Source: G963717155 sp963717155 (GTDB lineage Bacteria > Actinomycetota > Thermoleophilia > Gaiellales > JALYLC01). Taken from it: a stretch of 64,000 nucleotides of DNA. The stretch is taken from assembly GCA_963717155.1 (NCBI GenBank), contig OY970326.1, positions 3,100,001-3,164,000 on the forward strand, in the 5' to 3' direction. Position numbers and translations under genes: made by a program. Below, one piece after another: positions 47,187-55,335 of the stretch (its first letter is position 1; every line of letters begins with the position of its first letter). The notes under the pieces were generated by a model that had not been told where the DNA came from, did not search any database, and saw only the letters and a list, made by a program, of their open reading frames with translations.

Positions 47187-47214
47187 GATCGGCCGCGGCG
47201 GTCACCAATGACGC

Positions 47215-47811
47215 ATGACGTATTTTCCGCCCGAGCTGTCCGCAACCACCGCGTCGCCCCGCGAGATCGACCAGGACGCAGTCGAGCGTGCCGCTCGTGA
47301 TCTCCTCCGCGCGCTCGGCTCGGACGTCGACGACGAGGGCCTGCGCGAGACGCCGCGCCGGGTCGCCGACGCGTTCACCGAGCTGCTGACCCCACGGCCG
47401 TTCCGTGCGACGACGTTTCCGAGCGAGGGCTACGACGGGCTGATCCTCGCCCGGTCGATTCCCTTCCACTCGCTATGCATGCACCATCTGCTGCCGTTCC
47501 ACGGCGTCGCCCACATCGGGTACCTGCCTGCAGAGCGGATCATCGGCCTCAGCAAGCTCGGTCGGGTCGTGGAGCTGTATGCCCGCGACCTCCAGATCCA
47601 GGAGCGGCTCACCACGCAGATCGCCGAGTGGCTGCTCGAGGAGCTCGAGCCGCGAGGGGTCGGGGTCATGCTCGAGGCAGAGCACCTGTGCATGTCCATG
47701 CGCGGTGTGCAGAAGCCGGGAGCCAAGACGGTGACGTCGGCGATGCATGGCCTGGTCCGCGACGACGCCCGCACGCGCCAGGAGTTCCTGGCGCTCACCC
47801 AGGAGTCCTGA
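47215..47811 (+). CDS. folE: GTP cyclohydrolase I
   Basis: A 198-residue enzyme making 7,8-dihydroneopterin triphosphate from GTP, the first step of folate and pterin synthesis. Diagnostic segments: 'LRETPRRVADAFTELL', 'SIPFHSLCMHHLLPFHG' (zinc Cys/His), 'GLSKLGRVVELYARDLQIQE' and 'EAEHLCMSMRGVQKPG' (zinc Cys). It would feed the folate pool used by MetH, although it is not in its operon. ATG 47215 follows a promoter region with an inverted repeat. Confidence 0.96.
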   Translation: MTYFPPELSATTASPREIDQDAVERAARDLLRALGSDVDDEGLRETPRRVADAFTELLTPRPFRATTFPSEGYDGLILARSIPFHSLCMHHLLPFHGVAHIGYLPAERIIGLSKLGRVVELYARDLQIQERLTTQIAEWLLEELEPRGVGVMLEAEHLCMSMRGVQKPGAKTVTSAMHGLVRDDARTRQEFLALTQES

Positions 47812-47868
47812 AAGCGACTGGCACGACCGGAGTAGACGTCGGCCGCGCCGCCGTGGCAGACTTGAGGC

Positions 47869-49017
47869 ATGACGCGCGCCAGCCCGTGATCCCGTCGCAC
47901 GGTCCTCGCGCTGCTCGCGGTCGAGCTGCTCGACGAGCTCGTCTTCGGCACGCGTGAGGCGGCATGGCCTCAGGTACAGCATGACCTCGGGCTGACGTAC
48001 GCCCAGATCGGGCTGATCCTCAGCGTCCCCGGCTGGATCGCTCTCCTCGTCGATCCGGCGATCGGCGTGCTCGCCGATCGAGGCCGTCGTCGTGTGCTGA
48101 TGGCCGTCGGCTGCTGCGCGTTCGCGGTCGCCACGCTCGGAGCTGGCCTGGCCCCGGGATTCGCGGCGCTGCTCGCTGCCTCGATCGTCCTGTTCTCGGC
48201 CTCGGGTGCGTTCGTCGGCGTGTCCGAGGCGACCCTCATGGACCTGGATCCGGGTCGCCGCGAGCACAACATGGCCCGCTGGACCCTCGCTGGCTCGGTG
48301 GGCGTCGTCGCGGCGCCCATCGTGCTGGCGCTCGGGCTCGAATGGCGAGCCCAGTACGTCTTCCTTGCTCTGGCGACGGTGCTCTTGCTGCCGCTGGCGT
48401 TACGGGTTCCGGTTGCGAGCGAGGTACCGGACGGCAGCTTCCTCGACGGGCTGCGCGAGACCATCGCGCTCCTCCGCAGGCGAACGGTGCTCCGCTGGCT
48501 GGCGCTGCTCGAGGTGGCAAATCTGATGCTCGACGTCCTGCACGGTTTCCTCGCCCTGTACCTCGTCGACGTCGCCGGCATGCGACCTGCCCAGGCGGCG
48601 CTCGGAATCGCGGTATGGACGGGAGCCGGACTCGTGGGCGATGGGCTCCTGCTGATCCTGCTGCGGCGCGTCTCCGGTCTGCGCTACCTCCGCTGGAGCG
48701 CGGTCCTGATGGTGCCCGCGTACCTCGCGTTCCTGCTCGCGGATGGCATCGGCACACGGCTCGTCGCGTTGGCGGTCGTGGGCCTGCTGCACGCCGGGTG
48801 GTACGCGATCCCTCAGGCGAGGCTGTACGACGAGCTCGGCGAGCAGAGCGGGGCGGCGATGGCGCTCGGAACCGCGAGCGGCTTCGCGGCTGGCGTCTTC
48901 CCGCTCGCGATCGCCCTGCTCGCGAGCGTCGCCGGCCTCGCGAACGCGTTGCTCGTGCCGCTCATCGCCCCGATCGTGCTGCTGGTGTGGCTGCCGCGCG
49001 AACGGCCTCTGCGGTGA
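47869..49017 (+). pseudogene. MFS transporter with an in-frame stop at codon 7
   Basis: An MFS-type membrane protein of about 380 residues and 12 hydrophobic helices ('IGLILSVPGWIALLVDPAIG', 'RVLMAVGCCAFAVATLGAGL' and others) with the loop motif 'GVLADRGRRRVL'. The only good start, ATG 47869 after TTGAGG, reads MTRASP then TGA (47887-47889), then 'SRRTVLALLAVELLDELVFG', which is clearly the first helix. The next standard start, GTG 48067, would lose two helices. A CGA to TGA change (one C to T) would explain it. The 3' end overlaps the XRE gene by 56 bp. Confidence 0.75.
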
Positions 49018-49780
49018 CCTCGTCCGCCGGATAGAACGCCTCCAGGGACAGCTCGGCAAGGGTGATGTCGATGGCGGTGCCGAACGTCGTCTGCGTGGCC
49101 AGGAAGGAGAGCTCCTGCCCGTTGCGGCGCAGTCGGAGCGGGAGTGCGATCTCCGCCGCCAGATCGCGCGACGGCGGCTCCAGACAGACGCCGGGGAGCG
49201 TGGCGAGCTCGGCATGCAGCTGCTCGAGCCCGGCGCTTCCGGTGATCGCGGCCCGGCGCTGCAGCCGGTGCAGCAGATGCCCGCTCCACTCGGCGAGGTT
49301 GACGATGCTCGGGGCCATCCCCTCGGGGTGGAGCGTGATGCGCAACGCGTTCGCGGGCGGCTCGAGGAGCCACGGCGCGACGCCCTCGAGCACGACTCCC
49401 AGCGAGTCGTTCGCCGCCACGAGGTTCCAGCCGCCGTCAACCGCCACGGCGGGGTAGGGGTCGTGGGCCGCAAGGAAGCGGTGGAGAGCCTCCCTCGCGG
49501 CGGACATGTCCGGATCGTCGAGCGAGCGCTCGGAATACGTCGGCGCGTAGCCCGCGGCGAGCAGGAGCCCGTTGCGGTCGCGGAGCGGGACATCGAGCCG
49601 TTCGGCGAGGTGAAGCACCATCTCGCGACTCGGTCGTGCCCGCCCGGTCTCGATGAAGCTGAGGTGACGGGCGGACACGGCCGAGTCGAGCGAGAGCTCG
49701 AACTGGCTGACCCGTCGGCGCTGGCGCCAGGAGCGCAGCAGCTCGCCGACGCGCGGTGGCTGTGGGAGGACGGCCACCAC
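48962..49780 (-). CDS. XRE-family regulator with MmyB-like ligand-binding domain
   Basis: A 272-residue protein: N-terminal helix-turn-helix ('LLRSWRQRRRVSQFELSLD', 'SARHLSFIETGRARPSREMV') and a PAS-like MmyB-type C-terminal domain ('LLAAGYAPTYSERSLDDPDM', 'NLVAANDSLGVVL'). It is a common actinobacterial small-molecule-responsive repressor type. GTG 49780 leaves about 50 bp to the divergent desulfurase-like gene, where a palindrome overlaps that gene's start. The MFS transporter, convergent with it, may be another target. Confidence 0.88.
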   Translation of the reverse strand: MVAVLPQPPRVGELLRSWRQRRRVSQFELSLDSAVSARHLSFIETGRARPSREMVLHLAERLDVPLRDRNGLLLAAGYAPTYSERSLDDPDMSAAREALHRFLAAHDPYPAVAVDGGWNLVAANDSLGVVLEGVAPWLLEPPANALRITLHPEGMAPSIVNLAEWSGHLLHRLQRRAAITGSAGLEQLHAELATLPGVCLEPPSRDLAAEIALPLRLRRNGQELSFLATQTTFGTAIDITLAELSLEAFYPADEVTAEAVRAAATPAARSGR

Positions 49781-49828
49781 CCGAATCTAGCCGCGATCCT
49801 GTGTCGGGAGTAGTTGGATAAGATACAC

Positions 49829-49838
49829 TTATGCATAA
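49829..49838. promoter_or_regulatory. TTATGCATAA palindrome over a gene start, with flanking GATAAG/CTTATC
   Basis: TTATGCATAA is a perfect 10-bp palindrome that includes ATG 49831. GATAAG (49817-49822) and CTTATC (49843-49848) form a second inverted pair around it. The AT-rich block in GC-rich DNA, between divergent XRE and desulfurase-like genes, suggests an operator that blocks the latter. Confidence 0.45.
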
Positions 49839-51126
49839 CATGCTTATCGCGAATGACCCGGAGCGGACCGAGCGCATCGATTCACTGGCGCTCTGCGAGG
49901 AGCCGGGAGGACTACGCGAGATCAACCTCGACTACGCGGCAACCACGCCGGCGCTCCAGGCCGCGGTCGACGCGGTCAACGCGTTTCTCCCGTGGTACGG
50001 AAGCGTGCACCGCGGCGGGGGTCGGCGAAGCGAGATCTCGACCGACGCCTACGAGCGGGCGCGCGCCTCGGCGGGGAGCTTCATCGACTGCCCGCCGGGC
50101 AGCACCGTGGTGTTCGTTCGCAACACCACGGAGGCCGCCAACCTCCTGTCGTCCGCGCTGCCGCCGTACTCGCGCGTGTTGTGCTCGCCGATCGAGCACC
50201 ACGCGAATCTCCTCCCGTGGCGCGGGCACGAGGTCGATCACCTGCCGTTCACGAGTTCGCTCGCCGGGTTCGTCGAAGCGACCGAGGCTGCGCTCGCACG
50301 TGCCGCGTCGAACGGCCGGCCCTATCGGCTGCTCGCGGTGACGGGCGCCTCGAACGTCACCGGCGAGGTGACCCCGCTCGAGGAGCTCTCGCGGATCGCC
50401 CATGAGTACGGAGCGCTCATCTTCGTCGACGCCGCGCAGCTCGCACCCCACCGGCCGATCAGTCTCGCGCGGACTGGCGTCGACTTCCTCGCCTTCTCGG
50501 GCCACAAGGTCTACGCGCCGTTCGGAACGGGCGTGCTTGCCCTCCGCGACGAGGCGCTGCAGCGGGGGACACCGCTGCTCAAGGGTGGAGGCGCCGTGCG
50601 CATGGTCACGCTCGAGAGCGTCGCCTGGGCCGATCCTCCCCGCCGCTACGAGGCGGGCACCCCGAACCTCGTCGGCGCGGTGGCGCTCGGTGCGGCGTGT
50701 GACGCGCTCGCGGGCCACGGGATGGAGCGCATCGCCCGCGACGAGCGCCGCCTCTCGGAACAGCTGTGGTCGGGGCTTGCGAACACGACGGGCGTCCAGC
50801 TCCTCAGGCTCTGGCCGGACGCGGCCGACCGCGTCGGCGTCGCGACCTTCACCGTGCCGGGCCACAGCGCGTCGGAGGTGGGCGGACACCTGTCGACCCG
50901 GCACCACATCGCGGTCAGGACCGGCTCGTTCTGCGCTCACCCGCTCGTTGCCCGACTCCTCGGCGTCGAGCGGGCACACACAGGCGACCTGCTCGCCCGG
51001 ATCGGCCGCGGCGAGGACGTCGAGATCCCCGGCGCAGTCCGGGCGAGCATCGGCCTCGGGTCGACCGCAGCCGACGTCGACGCGCTCCTCGCGGGCCTCG
51101 GGGCACTAGGCTCACCGCTGGGTTGA
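49831..51126 (+). CDS. Class-V aminotransferase, cysteine-desulfurase-like
   Basis: A 431-residue PLP enzyme of the SufS/CsdA/NifS type: 'INLDYAATTPALQAAVDAV', 'VFVRNTTEAANLL', 'PIEHHANLLPWR', 'VTGASNVTGEVTPL', 'VDAAQLAPHRPI' and PLP-lysine 'FSGHKVYAPFGTG'. The catalytic-Cys loop reads 'VRTGSFCAHPLV', where the family has a Cys in 'RxGxxC', so desulfurase activity is possible. It differs from housekeeping SufS in lacking any Suf neighbours. The stop overlaps the TTG start of the adenosine deaminase gene (TTGA). Confidence 0.85.
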   Translation: MHNMLIANDPERTERIDSLALCEEPGGLREINLDYAATTPALQAAVDAVNAFLPWYGSVHRGGGRRSEISTDAYERARASAGSFIDCPPGSTVVFVRNTTEAANLLSSALPPYSRVLCSPIEHHANLLPWRGHEVDHLPFTSSLAGFVEATEAALARAASNGRPYRLLAVTGASNVTGEVTPLEELSRIAHEYGALIFVDAAQLAPHRPISLARTGVDFLAFSGHKVYAPFGTGVLALRDEALQRGTPLLKGGGAVRMVTLESVAWADPPRRYEAGTPNLVGAVALGAACDALAGHGMERIARDERRLSEQLWSGLANTTGVQLLRLWPDAADRVGVATFTVPGHSASEVGGHLSTRHHIAVRTGSFCAHPLVARLLGVERAHTGDLLARIGRGEDVEIPGAVRASIGLGSTAADVDALLAGLGALGSPLG

Positions 51127-51952
51127 ACGACGACGTCACCAGGGAGTGGCTCCTGGCACTCCCGAAAGCGGAGGTGCACCTGCACCTCGAAGGCTGCCTT
51201 CCGCCCGATTTGCTCGCGGCCGCCGCTCGACGGAGGGGAGCGAGTGTTCCCGACCGGTCGCAGGGCTTCGCCGGTCTCTCCGACTTCCTCGCGTACCTCG
51301 ATCGAACCTGTGGCCTGCTCGGCGAGCCGGGCGAGCTCACGACGCTGGCCTACCGCGTGCGCAGCGCCTCGCGGAATCGGGCGCCCGCTATGCGGACGTC
51401 ATCGTCAACCCCACCCACTGGCCCGGCTGGAGCGTGCGGCTCGAGCCGTTCCTCGTCGCGCTCGACGACGGCCCCAGCGCGGCGGAGGCCGACGGGCTTC
51501 CGGCAATCGGCCTCTGCCCGAGCATCGAGAGGCGCCAGAGCCGCGAGGAGGCGATCGCCCTCGTCGACGAGCTGGTCGCGCTCGCCCATCCCCGCGTTCG
51601 CGGGCTCTCGGTGGACGGAAACGAGTCGGTCGCGGGCCGCACCGCCGAGCGCTTCGCACCGGCCTTCGAGCGCGCGGTGTGCCCCACCTCCAATCTCACG
51701 CTCGGGCTGTACCCGCAGATCCGCGACCATCCGATCGAGCGGCTGCGGCGCGCCGGAGTCGCGGTCTCGCTGAACACCGATGACCCGGAGCTTCTCGACA
51801 TCTCGCTGCTGGATGAGCACGAGGCCTGCACCGCGGCCTTCGACTGGAAGCGCGCCGATGTGGCAGCTCTCGCACGGACGTCGATCGAGGCGTCGTTCGC
51901 CCCGGCGGCACTGCGCCGGTCGATGCTGGACGAGCTCCGCGCGTTCGACTGA
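51123..51952 (+). pseudogene. Degraded adenosine deaminase (frameshift and internal deletion)
   Basis: The start (TTG 51123, coupled to the previous stop) reads 'WLLALPKAEVHLHLEGCLPP', the N-terminal metal motif of adenosine deaminase, up to 'LTTLAYRV'. Near 51370 one base is missing, and the adjacent frame continues 'AQRLAESGARYADVIVNPTH'. After 'TAERFAPAFERA' (about 51675) the sequence jumps to 'VCPTSNLTLGLYPQIRDHP'. About 60 residues holding the catalytic HAGE glutamate/histidine and the GHG histidine are absent. The C-terminal 'VSLNTDDPELLD' metal Asp remains. No active enzyme can be made, whatever the frameshift's cause. Confidence 0.8.
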
Positions 51953-51985
51953 TTGGCAGCACGCGGCCAGGCCTACAATCGCCCG

Positions 51986-52583
51986 ATGGATCGCGAGCTC
52001 TGGAACGAGCGCTACCGCACGCCGCGGCTCGTCTGGACCGCCGAGCCGAACCGGTTCCTGCGCGAGCTCGGCGAGGATCTCGCGCCGGGTCGAGCGCTCG
52101 ACCTCGCCTGCGGCGAAGGACGGAACGCGATCTGGCTCGCCCGGCGAGGCTGGGCGGTGACGGGCGTGGACTTCGCGGGCGTCGGCCTCGAGAAGGCGCG
52201 CCGGCACGCAACCGAGCGCGACGCGGAGATCGACTGGATCGAGGCCGATCTGCGTACGTGGCAGCCGCCCGCGGCGGCATTCGACCTCGTCGCGCTCCTC
52301 TACCTGCACCTGCCCGCGGACGAGCTTGATCCGGTCGTGCGTGCCGCAGCGACGGCGGTGGCGCCAGGCGGCACGCTGTTCTTAGTCGGCCACGACCGCA
52401 GCAACATCGAGGACGGCGTCGGTGGGCCGCAGAACCCCGCGGTGCTCTACACGCCCGAGGAGATCGTCGCGAGCCTCGACGACCTCGAGGTCGTACGCGC
52501 CGAGCGCGTCACGAGGGATGTCGAGGAAGGGACGGCGATCGACGCCCTCGTGTCAGCTGTGCGCCCGGCGCGCGGTGATCTGA
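51986..52583 (+). CDS. Class I SAM-dependent methyltransferase (3' end uncertain)
   Basis: About 195 residues: 'RALDLACGEGRNAIWLARRG' (SAM motif I), 'VTGVDFAGVGLEKAR', 'WIEADLRTW', 'LVALLYLHLP' and 'GGTLFLVGHDRSN', typical of TehB/UbiE-like methyltransferases. ATG 51986 is preferred. The protein should end soon after 'TAIDALVSAVRPA' near 52565, but the frame has no stop until 53929 and would run antisense through two well-supported genes. Both other frames stop within 20 bases (52578, 52583), so a lost base near the end is likely. I give 52583 as a nominal end. Substrate is unknown. Confidence 0.7.
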
Positions 52584-52984
52584 CCCGTGTTGAAGCCGAG
52601 CCAGTGCATGCGCCCGAGCACGCGCGCGTGCTCGACCTTCAGACAGCGATCCATCACGACGTCCAGTCCGCCCGCGCGCGCGATCGCAGCACCCTCGGGG
52701 CTGATCACCCCGAACTGCAGCCAGAGTGCGCCCGCGCCGATCGCGACCGCCTCCTCGGCGATCGCGGGCACCGCGTCGGGCTGGCGGAAGACGTCGACGA
52801 CGTCGACGTGCTCGGGAATCTCGACGAGCGACGAGTAGCTCCGCTGCCCGAGGATCTCGGTCTCGCGCGGATTCACCGGGATCACGCGGTAGCCGTGGCG
52901 CTGCAGGTAGAACCCGACGAAGTTGCTCGGCCGCAGCTCGTTCGGGGACAGCCCGACGATCGCGATGGTGCGTGCGCCGCGCAC
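52553..52984 (-). CDS. CoA-binding domain protein (YccU-like)
   Basis: A 143-residue Rossmann-type CoA-binding protein: 'IAIVGLSPNELRPSNFVGFY', 'YRVIPVNPRETEILGQRSY', 'VDVFRQPDAVPAIAEEAV' and 'MDRCLKVEHARVL'. The only standard start is GTG 52984, 15 bp after the metY stop; homologs usually have a few more N-terminal residues. A CoA-binding protein following O-acetylhomoserine sulfhydrylase is a recurrent actinobacterial pairing and may handle the acyl-CoA side of the pathway. The molecular role is unknown. Confidence 0.85.
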   Translation of the reverse strand: MRGARTIAIVGLSPNELRPSNFVGFYLQRHGYRVIPVNPRETEILGQRSYSSLVEIPEHVDVVDVFRQPDAVPAIAEEAVAIGAGALWLQFGVISPEGAAIARAGGLDVVMDRCLKVEHARVLGRMHWLGFNTGQITARRAHS

Positions 52985-52999
52985 GATCCCGAGAGACGC

Positions 53000-54274
53000 T
53001 CACCGCGCGGCCTGCAGCCCCGTATCGAGGTCCCACAGCAGGTCGCCGAGGTCCTCGAGGCCGACCGAGAGGCGGATCGTTCCGGGGCCGATCCCGGCGC
53101 CCGCGAGCTCCTCGTCGGAGAGCTGGCGATGGGTGGTGCTCGCCGGATGGATGACGAGGCTCTTCGCGTCGCCCACGTTCGCGAGGTGGCTCCACAGCGT
53201 GAGCGCCTCGATGAAGCGCCTTCCGGCCTCGCGCCCGCCCGCGAGATCGAACGAGAACACGGCGCCCGCCCCGCGCGGCAGGTACCTCGCGGCCAGCGGA
53301 TCGCGCGCCGGATGCCGCACGGCGGCGACCTCCGGGCGGCGGGACTCGAGAAACGCCGCAACAGCGAGCGCGTTCTCGACGTGGCGGTCGATGCGCAGGC
53401 TGAGCGTCTCGATCCCCTGCAGGAAGAGGAAGGCGTTGAACGGGCTGAGCGCCGCACCGAGGTCGCGCAGCGTCTCGGCGCGCAGCTTCATCAGGAACCC
53501 GTAGACGCCGAATGTCTCGTGGAACGCGAGACCGTGGTAGCCAGGCGACGGATCGGCGACACCGGGGAAGCGGCCATTCGCCCAGTCGAACCGCCCGGAG
53601 TCGACGACGACGCCGCCGATCGAGGTGCCATGGCCGCCGAGGAACTTGGTCGCCGAGTGGACGACGATGTCGGCGCCGTGATCGAGCGGCCTGCAGAGAT
53701 ACGGCGTCGCGAAGGTGTTGTCGACGACGAGCGCTGCGCCCACGTCGCGGGCGATCCCTGCCACCGCCTCGAGGTCGAGCACCGTGCCCGCCGGGTTTCC
53801 GATCGTCTCGCCGTAGAGGAGCTTGGTCTCGGACCTCAGCGCGCGACGCCAGGCGTCGAGATCGCTCGGGTCGACGAGGTCGAGGTCGACGGACAGCTTG
53901 CGAAACAGGTGCTTCAGCTGCGTCAGTGATCCTCCGTACAGCGCCTGCGACGCGACGACGTGATCGCCTGGCTGGAGCGCCGTGAAGAACGTCGCCGCCT
54001 GCGCCGCGAGGCCACTCGCGAAGGCGACGGCGCCGGCTCCGCCCTCCAGGCTCGCAACTCGCTCCTCGAGAACGGCGACCGTCGGGTTGACGATGCGGCT
54101 GTAGGTGTTCCCGTACTCCTGCAGGTTGAAGTACGCAGCGGCGCTCTCGACGTCCTCGAAGACGTAGCTCGTCGTCTGGTAGATCGGCACCGCGCGGGCA
54201 CCGGTGTAGGGATCGGGCCGCTGGCCCGCGTGGATCGCGCGCGTGTCGAAACCGAAGTCGCGGTCGGGCGTCAC
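53000..54274 (-). CDS. metY: O-acetylhomoserine sulfhydrylase (Cys/Met metabolism PLP enzyme)
   Basis: A 424-residue PLP enzyme. Its N-terminus 'FDTRAIHAGQRPDPYTGARA', 'PIYQTTSYVFED', PLP-lysine 'VHSATKFLGGHGTSIGGVVV' and the long insertion 'GVADPSPGYHGL' mark the O-acetylhomoserine aminocarboxypropyltransferase branch rather than cystathionine lyases. It makes homocysteine directly from O-acetylhomoserine and sulfide, supplying MetH. GTG 54274 is 25 bp after the cupin stop; the CoA-binding gene follows. metX is not in the window. Confidence 0.93.
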   Translation of the reverse strand: MTPDRDFGFDTRAIHAGQRPDPYTGARAVPIYQTTSYVFEDVESAAAYFNLQEYGNTYSRIVNPTVAVLEERVASLEGGAGAVAFASGLAAQAATFFTALQPGDHVVASQALYGGSLTQLKHLFRKLSVDLDLVDPSDLDAWRRALRSETKLLYGETIGNPAGTVLDLEAVAGIARDVGAALVVDNTFATPYLCRPLDHGADIVVHSATKFLGGHGTSIGGVVVDSGRFDWANGRFPGVADPSPGYHGLAFHETFGVYGFLMKLRAETLRDLGAALSPFNAFLFLQGIETLSLRIDRHVENALAVAAFLESRRPEVAAVRHPARDPLAARYLPRGAGAVFSFDLAGGREAGRRFIEALTLWSHLANVGDAKSLVIHPASTTHRQLSDEELAGAGIGPGTIRLSVGLEDLGDLLWDLDTGLQAAR

Positions 54275-54299
54275 GTCCGTCCGCAGCCTACCCAGGGCG

Positions 54300-54692
54300 C
54301 TACTCCGGCCAGAAGTCGGGGACGGTCTCGGTGTCCGCCTGAGGGTCGTCGACCTTCGACGCCGCGATCACGAGCTCGACGTCGTCGGGGCCTTCGTTCC
54401 AGACCGAGCGCACCACCTCGGGAGCGACCCGGACGACGGTGCCCGGCGGGACGTCGATCACGTCGTCGTCGAGCTTGAACTGCAACGTGCCCGAGACGAT
54501 GAGGTAGATCTCCTCCTGCGTCTTGTGGCGGTGACCGTACGAGCCCTTGCCGCCCGTCTTCGCAGGCATCCGACGCCACGTGAGCGCCGCCTGGACGGCG
54601 TCGATCTCGTAGGTCGCCATCCGCATCTCACCGGGGTAGTCGCCGAGCACGTCGGGAACGTCCTCCAGCGACTTGATCGTGTACCCGGCCAT
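54300..54692 (-). CDS. Cupin-domain protein
   Basis: A 130-residue single cupin: 'SYGHRHKTQEEIYLIVSGTL' with the metal histidines and glutamate, then 'VPPGTVVRVAPEVVRSV'. ATG 54692 has a strong AGGAGGG upstream; a longer opening at 54791 is not needed. It lies 25 bp upstream of metY on the same strand, so it is probably co-transcribed, and is divergent from the DHFR-like gene. Function is unknown. Confidence 0.88.
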   Translation of the reverse strand: MAGYTIKSLEDVPDVLGDYPGEMRMATYEIDAVQAALTWRRMPAKTGGKGSYGHRHKTQEEIYLIVSGTLQFKLDDDVIDVPPGTVVRVAPEVVRSVWNEGPDDVELVIAASKVDDPQADTETVPDFWPE

Positions 54693-54777
54693 CGTGCACT
54701 CCCTCCTGGTCGACGCGTCGAGCCTAGAGCATGTCGGTGTTGCGCGAGCTGCGGTCGCCATGCGCGATGCTCCGGGG

Positions 54778-55335
54778 ATGGCCAGGCTCATCTACTCGAC
54801 GATCGCGTCGCTCGACGGCTACGTCGAGGACGAGAGCGGTAGGTTCGACTGGGCCATGCCGAGCGAGGAGGTGCACGCGTTCGTCAACGACCTCGAGCGG
54901 CCGATCGGAACCTATCTCTACGGGCGCAGGATGTACGAGACGATGGTCTTCTGGGAGAGTCCGCCCGGCCTCGCAGAGGAGTCTCCCGTCTTCCAGGACT
55001 TCGCCGAGCTATGGCAGGCGGCCGACAAGATCGTGTACTCGCGGACGCTCTCGGCGGCAGCGAGTGCGAGGACGCGGATCGAGCGAGAGTTCGACGCCGA
55101 CGCGGTTCGCCGACTGAAGGCCTCGGCCGAACGCGACATCTCGGTTGGAGGACCGGACCTCGCCGCACACGCGATCCGGGCGGGGTTGGTCGACGAGTAT
55201 CACCTCTTCGTCACGCCTGTTCTGGTCGGTGGCGGCAAGCGATCGTTTCCAAACGTCCGTCTGGATCTCGACCTCGTGGACGAGCGCCGCTTCGGCAACG
55301 GCGTCGTGTACCTCCACTACCGCAACAGGCCATAG
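54778..55335 (+). CDS. Dihydrofolate-reductase/RibD C-terminal-like reductase
   Basis: A 185-residue protein with the RibD-C/DHFR-like fold: 'LIYSTIASLDGYVEDESGRF', 'LYGRRMYETMVFWE', 'DISVGGPDLAAHAIRAGLVD' and 'HLFVTPVLVGGGKR'. These small reductases bind NADPH, but most have no known substrate and do not replace FolA. ATG 54778 is chosen; ATG 54760 is an in-frame alternative. The end overlaps the convergent oxidoreductase by 19 bp. Confidence 0.88.
   Translation: MARLIYSTIASLDGYVEDESGRFDWAMPSEEVHAFVNDLERPIGTYLYGRRMYETMVFWESPPGLAEESPVFQDFAELWQAADKIVYSRTLSAAASARTRIEREFDADAVRRLKASAERDISVGGPDLAAHAIRAGLVDEYHLFVTPVLVGGGKRSFPNVRLDLDLVDERRFGNGVVYLHYRNRP

Noticed and set aside
52584..53929. Methyltransferase frame continuing to 53929 (658 residues)
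   Set aside because: The extension is antisense to the CoA-binding and metY genes and shows no domain. A lost stop is more likely than a fusion.
54275..54299. SAM riboswitch upstream of metY
   Set aside because: Only 25 bp separate metY from the cupin gene, and no aptamer core is present there or upstream of the cupin.
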